From an uncultured Lachnospiraceae bacterium (lineage in GTDB: Bacteria > Bacillota > Clostridia > Lachnospirales > Lachnospiraceae): 64,000 bases of DNA. Position 1 is the stretch's first letter. Each line of letters opens with the position of its first letter. The position numbers and the translations under genes were made by a program. The stretch covers positions 1 through 64,000 of the forward strand of contig CADCII010000003.1 of the NCBI GenBank assembly GCA_902801515.1, read 5' to 3'. Shown piece by piece: positions 35,976 through 43,830 of the stretch. The notes under the pieces are model-generated. The model searched no databases. It saw nothing but the letters and a program-made list of their open reading frames with translations, and was not told where the DNA came from.

Positions 35976-36050
35976 ACAAGTGACCATGAACAAGTGACAG
36001 GCACTCCTTCAATTTTGAAGGAGTGCCTGTCACTTGTTCATGGTCACTTG
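35973..36050. repeat. Palindromic repeat, copy C: perfect 36-bp palindrome
   Basis: Two units of the repeat family head to head. Bases 35977-36012 are perfectly complementary to 36015-36050, with only two bases (TT) between. The left half reads TGAACAAGTG (35973-35982), four bases, TGAACAAGTG (35987-35996), ACAGG, CACTCCTTCA. The permease stop codon is its first three bases. No T-run follows on either strand, so it is not a standard terminator. Confidence 0.9.
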
Positions 36051-36074
36051 CCCAACTTGTTTGAAATTCTCCGC

Positions 36075-36103
36075 TTGTATATTTTTATGCGTTCAGATAG
36101 AAT
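36075..36103 (+). promoter_or_regulatory. Promoter of the malic enzyme gene
   Basis: TTGTAT at 36075-36080, 17-bp spacer, TAGAAT at 36098-36103. It leaves a leader of about 60 bases before the ATG at 36169. Confidence 0.5.
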
Positions 36104-36168
36104 AATTTCGACGTTACAGTGAGTGGCTGCCCGGGAACGGGAGTGTGGATATACAGGAGGTTTTATTC

Positions 36169-37341
36169 ATGGATTATGCAGCGGAATCTCTGCGTCTTCA
36201 CAGAGAATGGAAGGGAAAGATCGAGGTGACATCCAGAGTCCCGGTTAAGAATTCCGAGGATCTGTCGCTGGCGTACACACCGGGTGTCGCGCAGCCTTGC
36301 CTGGAGATCGAGAAGGATGTTGATCAGAGTTATGAACTGACCCGCCGCGGCAATCTGTGCGCGGTTATCACGGATGGTTCTGCTGTGCTTGGCCTTGGCG
36401 ATATCGGGCCTGAAGCCGGCATGCCGGTTATGGAAGGGAAATGTGTCCTGTTCAAGAGTTTCGGTGACGTGGATGCTTTCCCGCTGTGCGTGAAGACGAA
36501 GGATGTGGACGAGTTTGTCAATGCGGTTGCTCTTCTGAGCGGTTCCTTCGGCGGGATCAATCTGGAAGATATCGCGGCTCCGAGATGTTTTGAGATTGAG
36601 CGCAAGCTGAAAGAAAGATGTGACATCCCGATCTTCCATGATGATCAGCATGGAACTGCCATCATTACGCTGGCAGGTCTTACCAACGCGCTGAAGCTTG
36701 TCGGAAAGAAGAAGGAAGAGATAAAGGTCGTTACCAGCGGAGCCGGTGCTGCAGCGGTCGCGATCGTGAAGCTTCTTATGAGCGCCGGGATCAAAAATGT
36801 GATCATGTGCGACAGGAAGGGCGCGATCTATGAAGGCCGCGACGGCCTGAACTGGATCAAGAAGGAGATGGCGCAGGTCACAAACCTTGAGAAGAAGACC
36901 GGAAGCCTTGCCGATATGCTGGTCGGCGCGGATGTGTTCATCGGCGTCTCCGCGCCGGGAACGGTTACCGCAGATATGGTAAAGACCATGAACCGTGACG
37001 CGATCATCTTTGCCTGCGCAAATCCGACTCCGGAGATCTTCCCGGATGAGGCGAAGAAGGGCGGAGCGGCTGTCATCGCTACCGGGCGCAGTGATTTCCC
37101 GAACCAGGTCAACAACGTGCTCGCGTTCCCGGGCATTTTCCGCGGGACCTTCGACGTGAGGGCGAGCGATATCAACGAGGCTATGAAGGTGGCTGCGGCA
37201 AATGCGATCGCCGGCCTTGTCACGGATGAGGAACTCAATGCGGAATACATCCTGCCGAAGGCATTTGACCTGAGGGTTGGACCTGCTGTTGCCGAGGCAG
37301 TTGCGCAGGCGGCGCGTGAGTCCGGGGTTGCCCGCATCTGA
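36169..37341 (+). CDS. NAD(P)-dependent malic enzyme
   Basis: 390 residues, the short bacterial form. Decarboxylates malate to pyruvate. SLAYTPGVAQPCLEIEKD and DIGPEAGMPVMEGK are the substrate-site signatures, IFHDDQHGTAI includes metal ligands, and TSGAGAAAVAIVKLL is the dinucleotide-binding loop. No phosphotransacetylase-like extension is present. Start: ATG at 36169 after ACAGGAGG; an in-frame upstream ATG at 36145 lacks a ribosome-binding site. It is a single gene between the ABC cassette and the polysaccharide locus. Confidence 0.94.
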   Translation: MDYAAESLRLHREWKGKIEVTSRVPVKNSEDLSLAYTPGVAQPCLEIEKDVDQSYELTRRGNLCAVITDGSAVLGLGDIGPEAGMPVMEGKCVLFKSFGDVDAFPLCVKTKDVDEFVNAVALLSGSFGGINLEDIAAPRCFEIERKLKERCDIPIFHDDQHGTAIITLAGLTNALKLVGKKKEEIKVVTSGAGAAAVAIVKLLMSAGIKNVIMCDRKGAIYEGRDGLNWIKKEMAQVTNLEKKTGSLADMLVGADVFIGVSAPGTVTADMVKTMNRDAIIFACANPTPEIFPDEAKKGGAAVIATGRSDFPNQVNNVLAFPGIFRGTFDVRASDINEAMKVAAANAIAGLVTDEELNAEYILPKAFDLRVGPAVAEAVAQAARESGVARI

Positions 37342-37442
37342 TATTCTTAAAAGGTCCATGGACGGTTCTGTGTATGAATTATTCGCGGACTGCAATTCAC
37401 TGTCATGAAGCTGTTTTGATTCTGTAAAATGAAAAACAATCT

Positions 37443-37490
37443 GCGCCTGCTTCTCTGTTTTGTGTAAGAAACCGGAGGGCAGGCGCTTTA
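37443..37490 (+). terminator. Possible terminator after malic enzyme
   Basis: 8-bp perfect stem GCGCCTGC (37443-37450) with GCAGGCGC (37479-37486) around a 28-base loop, followed by TTTAAAAT. The large loop makes this uncertain. It precedes the next promoter by 10 bases. Confidence 0.4.
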
Positions 37491-37499
37491 AAATCCATG

Positions 37500-37529
37500 T
37501 TGGACACTCTGCCTGAAGTGTGCTATACT
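37500..37529 (+). promoter_or_regulatory. Promoter of the polysaccharide locus
   Basis: TTGGAC at 37500-37505, 18-bp spacer, TATACT at 37524-37529 with an extended TG one base upstream of the -10. It fits transcription of the following membrane-protein, aminotransferase and glycosyltransferase genes. Confidence 0.6.
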
Positions 37530-37567
37530 ACCTTGTCAAGTATGCTCTGAAGGGGAGTGCATTTTTA

Positions 37568-38026
37568 ATGAAAAAAACTGACAAGGGCAGATTTGTGGGG
37601 GAGGTTCCGCTGAAGTGGTTTATTCTGCTTCACCTGAGCCTGGTTCTTAATTCCCTCGCCGGCACTGCCTCCAAGTTGGCTGGACGACAGAAGTTTCTGT
37701 CGTTCAAATTCATGTTCTGGTACGGTGTCATGCTGCTGATCACGATGTCTTTCGCGGTTGCGTGGCAGCAGATCCTCAAGAACATGTCGCTGACTTTCGC
37801 ATTTACCAACAAGCCCATCACGATCGTCTGGGGACTGATCTGGGGGGTGATGATCTTCAGAGAGACTCTGACCTGGAAGATGATCCTCGGTTCGGCGATT
37901 ATTCTGATCGGAATCGTCGTGGGAGTGTCTGACGGCGGCTCGTCCTCCGGAGAGAAGACAGAATCTCCGGGAAGTGTGAAAGAGTCACTGGATAAACTGT
38001 CCGCAGGTCAGGAGGTGGAATCATGA
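37568..38026 (+). CDS. Four-helix SMR/EamA-type protein, ArnE/ArnF-like subunit 1
   Basis: 152 residues from the ATG at 37568 (MKKTDKGRFVGEVPLKWF). Four membrane helices (about residues 15-38, 47-67, 77-96, 101-121) in the small-multidrug-resistance pattern, then a Ser/Gly/Glu-rich tail of 30 residues. The gene overlaps a second such gene by 4 bp. Paired four-helix proteins next to a WecE-type aminotransferase and glycosyltransferases suggest a heterodimer that flips a lipid-linked sugar, as proposed for ArnE/ArnF with undecaprenyl-phosphate-aminoarabinose. A drug efflux pair is the alternative. Confidence 0.75.
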   Translation: MKKTDKGRFVGEVPLKWFILLHLSLVLNSLAGTASKLAGRQKFLSFKFMFWYGVMLLITMSFAVAWQQILKNMSLTFAFTNKPITIVWGLIWGVMIFRETLTWKMILGSAIILIGIVVGVSDGGSSSGEKTESPGSVKESLDKLSAGQEVES

Positions 38027-38403
38027 GTATTCTGCTGACTGCCGCGCCAGGCTCCATGTTTGCCGGGCTTGAAAAGTATATCGCCATTTGGATCATCTCC
38101 GTGTTTATTTCCTCGGTCGCGCAGATCATGCTGAAGGTTGAGGCTAACAAGGAACATGAGAGCAGGATGAAGGAGTATCTGAATCCGATGGTAATCGGGT
38201 CCTACGCGATCTTCTTCCTGTCGACGTTCCTGACGATGTACGCACTGAAATTCGTACCCCTTACCTACTCGCCGATCATTGAACCGCTGAGTTATATCTT
38301 TGTTCCTGTGATCGGCGTGCTGGTACTGAAAGAGAAAATATCTAAGAGAAGACTCCTGGGAATAGCTATCATGTTTGTCGGGATCGCGGTCTTCTCTATG
38401 TGA
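38023..38403 (+). CDS. Four-helix SMR/EamA-type protein, ArnE/ArnF-like subunit 2
   Basis: 126 residues, four membrane helices (about 17-37, 52-72, 79-97, 103-124), ending at the membrane without a tail. VPLTYSPIIEPLSYIFVPVIGVLVLKEKIS is the EamA/SMR-like pattern in which a Pro- and Leu-rich helix precedes a KEK loop. ATG overlaps the stop of subunit 1 (ATGA), which ensures equal synthesis and supports a heterodimer. The aminotransferase begins 18 bp after the stop. Confidence 0.75.
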   Translation: MSILLTAAPGSMFAGLEKYIAIWIISVFISSVAQIMLKVEANKEHESRMKEYLNPMVIGSYAIFFLSTFLTMYALKFVPLTYSPIIEPLSYIFVPVIGVLVLKEKISKRRLLGIAIMFVGIAVFSM

Positions 38404-38421
38404 GAAAGAAGGAAAATGAAA

Positions 38422-39555
38422 ATGATTGATTTCAATAAGTCACCTGTTGTCGGAACGGAACTTGAATACTTCAGCCAGGCTCTTCAGAGCGGCAAACTCT
38501 GCGGAGACGGTCCGTTTACCAAACAGGTATCAGCGTGGTTCAGAGAGCGCATGAACGTGCGTCATGTCTACATGACGACCTCCTGCACCTCTGCCCTTGA
38601 GATGGCAAGCTGGCTGTGCGATCTTGAGCCCGGCGATGAAGTCATCATGCCTTCCTATACATTCGTATCCACGGCTGACGCCTTTGTCCTGCGCGGGGCG
38701 AAGATCGTATTTGTAGATATCGATCCGAAGACCATGAACATCGATCCGGACAGGATCGAGGAAGCAGTGACGGAGAAGACCCGCGTGATCTGCCCGGTGC
38801 ATTACGCCGGCGTGTCCTGTGATATGGACAGGATCCTTGCCATCGCGAAGAAGCATAACCTGAAGGTGGTGGAGGATGCCGCCCAGGGCGTCAATGCCTT
38901 TTATAAAGGAAAGGCGCTTGGAACGATCGGCGACTTCGGCTGCTACAGTTTCCATGAGACCAAGAATTACTCCATGGGTGAAGGCGGGGCGCTTTTATTT
39001 AACAATGACGCTGACCAGGAGAGAGCTGAGATCGTCCGAGAGAAGGGAACGGACCGCAGCAAGTTCTTCCGCGGCCAGATCGACAAATACAGCTGGGTGG
39101 GCTACGGATCTTCCTATCTTCCCAGCGAGCTGAACGTAGCTTACCTCTGGGCGCAGCTGCAGAAGTTCGACGAGATCAATGACAAGAGGATGAGCATCTG
39201 GAACCGCTACAATGAGGCGCTGAAGCCGCTGGCGGACAGAGGACTGATCGAGCAGCCTTATGTGCCGGATTACGCAGTCCACAATGCTCATATGTACTAT
39301 ATCAAGACAAAGGACCTGGAGACCAGGACCGACCTGATCCGCTATCTGAAAGAGCAGGGCGTCCTCAGTGTCTTCCACTATATCCCTCTGCATTCATCCG
39401 CTGCCGGACAGAAGTTCGGAGAGTTCAGGGGCGAGGACGTCTACACGACGAAGGAATCAGAGCGTCTGATGCGTCTCCCGCTGTTCTACAATCTGGAAGA
39501 AGAACAGGTGGAGCATGTGGTGAAGAGTGTCCTGAGTTATCCGGGATGGAAATGA
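38422..39555 (+). CDS. wecE: WecE-type sugar aminotransferase (DegT/DnrJ/EryC1 family)
   Basis: 377 residues, the size of E. coli WecE (376), and starting MIDFNKSPVVGTELEY against MIPFN.PPVVGTELDY in WecE. The PLP lysine falls at residue 181 (FHETKNYSMGEGG). WecE converts dTDP-4-keto-6-deoxyglucose to dTDP-4-amino-4,6-dideoxygalactose. The second of two closely spaced ATGs (38422) fits both the spacing from AAGGA and the WecE start; the first is at 38416. The flanking flippase-like pair and glycosyltransferases place the product in a surface glycan. No rml genes are in view, so the dTDP-sugar precursor must come from elsewhere. Confidence 0.88.
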   Translation: MIDFNKSPVVGTELEYFSQALQSGKLCGDGPFTKQVSAWFRERMNVRHVYMTTSCTSALEMASWLCDLEPGDEVIMPSYTFVSTADAFVLRGAKIVFVDIDPKTMNIDPDRIEEAVTEKTRVICPVHYAGVSCDMDRILAIAKKHNLKVVEDAAQGVNAFYKGKALGTIGDFGCYSFHETKNYSMGEGGALLFNNDADQERAEIVREKGTDRSKFFRGQIDKYSWVGYGSSYLPSELNVAYLWAQLQKFDEINDKRMSIWNRYNEALKPLADRGLIEQPYVPDYAVHNAHMYYIKTKDLETRTDLIRYLKEQGVLSVFHYIPLHSSAAGQKFGEFRGEDVYTTKESERLMRLPLFYNLEEEQVEHVVKSVLSYPGWK

Positions 39556-39556
39556 G

Positions 39557-41377
39557 ATGAGCAGATCGCTCCTTCAGAAAATGAAACCATACTATATCAG
39601 GAAGGCGTTGCGGTACCTGAAACACTACGGGCCGAAGGACTTCCTGATTCGTGTACGCGAACGGCTGACGCCTGACGATGTCCCTTACGGTCCCTGGTAT
39701 GAAGCACATAAAGCCTGTGAGGAAGAACTGGACAGACAGCGCAGCGAGTGTGCGTCGATGCCTTGCAGAGAGAAACCGCTGTTCTCCATCGTGGTACCAG
39801 CCTGGAAGACACCGGAGGCTTTCCTTCGGGGACTCCTGGACAGCGTGCTGGGACAGACATATCCGTATCTGGAGCTGGTGATAGCGAACGCCAGTCCCGA
39901 AGATGAGAATATGGCGAAGATCCTTGAGGAGTACAGCCGCCGGGACAATCGCCTTGTGGTGGTTGACCTGCTTGAAAATGAGTCCATCGCCGCGAATACC
40001 AACGCTGCCATTGCGAAGGCGTCCGGTGAATTTATCTGCTTTATGGACCATGACGACCTGATCGCACCGGATGCGCTGTATGAAGCACACAGGGCTGCGT
40101 CATCGGGAGATTTCGATCTGATCTATACGGATGAGGATAAGATCCGGGATGACGGCAAGGGAGGACTGGAACATTTTCAGCCTCATTTCAAGCCTGATTT
40201 CAGTCTGGATCTGCTCCGGTCGAACAATTATATCTGTCATTTCCTGATGGTGAGAAAGAGTCTGGTACAGAAGGCGGGCGGACCGGATGACCGGTTCGAA
40301 GGCGCCCAGGATTACGAGTTCATATTGAGATGTATCGATATGATAGATTCTGAGAGGATCGCCCACATACCGGGCATCCTGTATCACTGGCGCACGCACG
40401 CAGCGTCCACTGCGGATAATCCGGACAGCAAGGCTTACGCTTATGACGCAGGAAAGAGGGCTCTTGAAGAGCATCTTGCAAGACGCGGCGAACACGGAAA
40501 GGTCAGCCAGACCAAAGACCACGGATTCTACAGAGTGCGCTATGAGGTGCAGGGTCATCCGAAGGTTTCGATCATAATCCCGAACCGGGAACAGAAGCAG
40601 ATGCTGGAGAAGTGTCTGAATGCGGTCCGGGAGCATACACACTATGACAATTACGAGGTCATCGTTGTGGAGAATAATTCCTCCTCAAAAGAGATCCTCG
40701 ATTACTACAGGCAGATTCAGGGAAAGGATGGCGTGAAGGTCATCCGCTGGAAGAGGGAGTTCAACTTCTCCGCGATCAACAACTTTGCCGCAAAAAAGGC
40801 TGAGGGTGAGTATCTTGTCTTCCTGAACAACGACGTGGAAGTAAGAGACGGATGGCTGACCGAACTTCTGGGTGTCTGCTCCAGGAAGGACGTAGGAGCT
40901 GCCGGCGGCAGGCTCTGCTATCCGGACGGCAGGATACAGTCCGCAGGCATTGTGGTCGGGATCGGCGGTGTGGCTGGTTCCCTGTTTACCGGGATGAACG
41001 GAAGCTTCTCCGGATATCTTCACAAGGCATCGATCATGCAGGATCTGTCCGCGGTCACAGCCGCGATGATGATCGTGAAGAAAGACGCGTTTGACGCTGC
41101 GGGAGGTTTTACGGAGGAACTGGCGGTCGCGTTTAATGATGTCGACCTGTGCCTGAAACTGAGAGCGGCGGGCTGGCTGATCGTGTACGACCCCTGGGCT
41201 GAAGCAACACACTATGAGTCAGTGAGCCGCGGAGATGAATATACAGCAAAGAACGCAGAGCGCTGGCGCTTCGAGGCTGCCTGGATGAAGGAACACTGGG
41301 CAGATTATTACGGGAAGGGGGATCCTTATTACAATCCGAACTTCTCACTCGCCCGCTGGGACTATACGCTCCGCTGA
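39557..41377 (+). CDS. Glycosyltransferase with two GT2 domains
   Basis: 606 residues. The first GT-A domain begins about residue 74 (PLFSIVVPAWKTPEAF) with FICFMDHDDLIAPDAL as its metal-binding DxD-like region. The second begins about residue 333 (PKVSIIIPNREQKQML) with YLVFLNNDVEVRDGWL. The N-terminal 70 residues are basic and aromatic (YYIRKALRYLKHYG), likely for membrane or acceptor contact. Tandem GT2 proteins of this kind add two different sugars of rhamnan-like or O-antigen-like polymers. It starts one base after the wecE stop. Confidence 0.9.
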   Translation: MSRSLLQKMKPYYIRKALRYLKHYGPKDFLIRVRERLTPDDVPYGPWYEAHKACEEELDRQRSECASMPCREKPLFSIVVPAWKTPEAFLRGLLDSVLGQTYPYLELVIANASPEDENMAKILEEYSRRDNRLVVVDLLENESIAANTNAAIAKASGEFICFMDHDDLIAPDALYEAHRAASSGDFDLIYTDEDKIRDDGKGGLEHFQPHFKPDFSLDLLRSNNYICHFLMVRKSLVQKAGGPDDRFEGAQDYEFILRCIDMIDSERIAHIPGILYHWRTHAASTADNPDSKAYAYDAGKRALEEHLARRGEHGKVSQTKDHGFYRVRYEVQGHPKVSIIIPNREQKQMLEKCLNAVREHTHYDNYEVIVVENNSSSKEILDYYRQIQGKDGVKVIRWKREFNFSAINNFAAKKAEGEYLVFLNNDVEVRDGWLTELLGVCSRKDVGAAGGRLCYPDGRIQSAGIVVGIGGVAGSLFTGMNGSFSGYLHKASIMQDLSAVTAAMMIVKKDAFDAAGGFTEELAVAFNDVDLCLKLRAAGWLIVYDPWAEATHYESVSRGDEYTAKNAERWRFEAAWMKEHWADYYGKGDPYYNPNFSLARWDYTLR

Positions 41378-41425
41378 CGGAAGACTCTGACGGAAGTCCT
41401 GCCAGAATACAGCAGTGGTGACTCT

Positions 41426-42397
41426 ATGAAAAGTATTACGGTTGTGATACCGAATTACAACGGAATGAAGTTTCTCCAGGGCTGTCTGGACAGTCTGAGG
41501 GAACAGTCGGACAGAGACTTTGAGACAGTTATGATCGACAACGGTTCGACAGATGAGAGTGTCGCTTTCGTTAGATCCGGTTATCCGGAGGTGAAGATCC
41601 GCGCATACCACAGGAACACCGGTTTCTGCGGTGCTGTCAACGCCGGGATAAAGCTGTCTGAGTCTCCCTTTGTGCTGCTTCTGAACAATGACGTGGTCTG
41701 CGACCCTGACATGGTGAAGGAACTGCGAAGGGCGATCACAGAGCGGGAGGATACATTTTCCTGCTGCGCAAAACTGATCGGGCTGTATGACCCGACAAAA
41801 CTTGACGACGCCGGCGATTACTACAGCGCCATGGGCTGGGCATTTGCCAGAGGCAAGGGACAGAGCAGTTCCCTGTATGACAGGGAAGAGAAAGTATTTG
41901 CCTGCTGCGCGGCTGCCGCGATCTACCGAAGGGACATCCTGGACAGGATCGGGCTGTTCGACGAAAGGCATTTTGCATACCTGGAAGATATTGACATCGG
42001 GTACAGGGCGCAGATATACGGATATTCCAACCGTTATATCCCTTCCGCCATTGTGTATCACGCAGGGTCGGGAACCAGCGGAAGCCGTCACAATGCTTTC
42101 AAAGTAAAACTTGCCGCACGCAACAGTGTATGGCTGATCCACAAGAATATGCCCCGCTGGCAGGTCGTGCTGAACGCGCCTCTGCTGGGGGCAGGCTTCC
42201 TGATCAAATGGGTTTATTTCTGCAGAAAGAAGCTTGGAAGAGAATACCTGAGCGGACTGTCAGAAGGTTTTAAGGGCTTGCCCAGGATACCCGGAGCGCC
42301 CGCGGGACATACAGGCGCATACCTGAGCATACAGCTTCAGCTGTGGAAGAACTGCTTCCTGAGAGCAGAAGACGCTCTGAGGGGCAAACTGAGCTGA
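41426..42397 (+). CDS. GT2 glycosyltransferase
   Basis: 323 residues with one GT-A domain: ITVVIPNYNGMKFLQGCL at the start, NTGFCGAVNAGI for nucleotide-sugar binding, VLLLNNDVVCDPDM as metal site, and YLEDIDIGYRAQIYGY as the catalytic ED region. The C-terminal 80 residues contain amphipathic or membrane-associated helices (LNAPLLGAGFLIKWVYF). This is the pattern of rhamnosyl- or dTDP-sugar transferases in rhamnan clusters; donor and acceptor cannot be told from sequence. Start: ATG at 41426, spaced 48 bp from the previous gene. Confidence 0.88.
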   Translation: MKSITVVIPNYNGMKFLQGCLDSLREQSDRDFETVMIDNGSTDESVAFVRSGYPEVKIRAYHRNTGFCGAVNAGIKLSESPFVLLLNNDVVCDPDMVKELRRAITEREDTFSCCAKLIGLYDPTKLDDAGDYYSAMGWAFARGKGQSSSLYDREEKVFACCAAAAIYRRDILDRIGLFDERHFAYLEDIDIGYRAQIYGYSNRYIPSAIVYHAGSGTSGSRHNAFKVKLAARNSVWLIHKNMPRWQVVLNAPLLGAGFLIKWVYFCRKKLGREYLSGLSEGFKGLPRIPGAPAGHTGAYLSIQLQLWKNCFLRAEDALRGKLS

Positions 42398-42413
42398 GAA
42401 GAGAGAATACAGC

Positions 42414-43814
42414 GTGATTAAGGATAACCAGAAACATCTCAACCGCATACATGTCGTGCTGGATGCACTGATCATAGTAGTGTCGTATATCGCCGCATGG
42501 TGGATACAGTTTACCTTCCTGGCAGACCCGAAGGCAGGCAAACTCCCGATGCAGGTGTATATGATGGCACTGTTATTTGTGGTGCCGGGATACCTGCTCA
42601 TGTATGACGCGTTCCATCTGTACAAACCCAAGAGGGTGTCCGGACGGATGCTGGAGGCAGGCAACCTGTTCCTTGCGAACATGGTAGGACTTCTGGGATT
42701 CATTTTCGTGCTGTTCATTATCAAGGAAAATAACTTTTCCAGAAGGCTGATCTTTATCTTTACTGGGATCAACTTCTTCCTGACACTGTGCGAGCGTAAT
42801 TTTATCAGGATCGTACTGAGAGATATCCGCTCCCGCGGAATGAATCTCAAGCACATGATCCTGGTTGGATATTCCAGCGCAGCTGAAGGGTATATAGACC
42901 GTATCTTTGCCAACCCGCAGTGGGGATATCAGATCGACGGGATCCTGGACGACAACTCGGCTGTCGGCCGGTTTTATCACAATGTGCCGGTGATCGGGGA
43001 TACGGAAGATATCGACCAGATCCTGGCGGAAAACCAGCTGGATGAGATCGCAATCACTCTGGGACTGGATGAGTACTCAAAACTGAAGCGTATCGTCGCA
43101 GCCTGTGAGAAGAGCGGCGTCCACACACAGTTCGTCCCGGATTATACGGATATCATTCCTTCAAGGCCATACACGGAGGATCTGCTGGGACTTCCTGTCG
43201 TGAATATCCGTTACGTGCCGCTGTCCGATACATTTAACGCGCTGGTTAAGCGGACCATGGATGTCGTCGGCTCCCTGATGTGCATCGTCCTGTTCTCGCC
43301 GGTCATGCTGGTCACAGCGATCGCGATCAAGAGAAGCAGTCCCGGACCGCTGATCTTTACGCAGAACAGAGTCGGACTTCACAATCAGGAGTTCCGCATG
43401 TACAAGTTCCGCTCCATGACGGTCCAGGAGGAGACGGAAGAAAAGAAGGGTTGGACGACCAGGAATGATCCCAGGGTGACGAAAGTCGGCAAAGTGATCC
43501 GCAAGACGTCCATCGACGAACTGCCGCAGCTGTTCAACGTGCTCAAGGGCGACATGAGTCTGATCGGCCCCCGCCCCGAGCGTCCGCAGTATGTGGAGAA
43601 GTTCAGGGAAGAGATCCCGCGCTATATGGTCAAACACCAGGTCCGCCCCGGTATGACAGGCTGGGCTCAGGTAAACGGGTACCGCGGGAACACTTCGATC
43701 CGCAAGAGAATCGAATATGACATCTACTATATCGAACACTGGTCAGTCGCGTTTGATATCAAGATCCTCGTACTGACTGTGTTCAAGGGATTTATCAACA
43801 GAAACGCATACTGA
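42414..43814 (+). CDS. Polyprenyl-phosphate sugar phosphotransferase (WbaP/WcaJ/CpsE type)
   Basis: 466 residues. Four N-terminal membrane helices, a nucleotide-fold middle domain (ILVGYSSAAEGYIDRI), a fifth hydrophobic segment (VVGSLMCIVLFSPVMLV), and the bacterial sugar transferase domain: KRSSPGPLIFTQNRVG, MYKFRSM, DELPQLFNVLKGDMSLIGPRP and VRPGMTGWAQVNGYRG. It starts glycan assembly by moving a sugar-1-phosphate to undecaprenyl phosphate. Start: GTG at 42414 after AGAGAG. An initiating enzyme at this position marks the locus as a full synthesis unit. Confidence 0.93.
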   Translation: MIKDNQKHLNRIHVVLDALIIVVSYIAAWWIQFTFLADPKAGKLPMQVYMMALLFVVPGYLLMYDAFHLYKPKRVSGRMLEAGNLFLANMVGLLGFIFVLFIIKENNFSRRLIFIFTGINFFLTLCERNFIRIVLRDIRSRGMNLKHMILVGYSSAAEGYIDRIFANPQWGYQIDGILDDNSAVGRFYHNVPVIGDTEDIDQILAENQLDEIAITLGLDEYSKLKRIVAACEKSGVHTQFVPDYTDIIPSRPYTEDLLGLPVVNIRYVPLSDTFNALVKRTMDVVGSLMCIVLFSPVMLVTAIAIKRSSPGPLIFTQNRVGLHNQEFRMYKFRSMTVQEETEEKKGWTTRNDPRVTKVGKVIRKTSIDELPQLFNVLKGDMSLIGPRPERPQYVEKFREEIPRYMVKHQVRPGMTGWAQVNGYRGNTSIRKRIEYDIYYIEHWSVAFDIKILVLTVFKGFINRNAY

Positions 43815-43830
43815 CCGGAGCAGGTGGGAC

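Noticed and set aside
36163-37395. 410-codon open frame on the minus strand across the malic enzyme gene
   Set aside because: It lies opposite a full, motif-complete malic enzyme and shows no family-like sequence; it is an artefact of codon bias. The same holds for long minus-strand frames at 29252-30478, 15232-16221, 17639-18631, 48880-50034 and 57992-58816.
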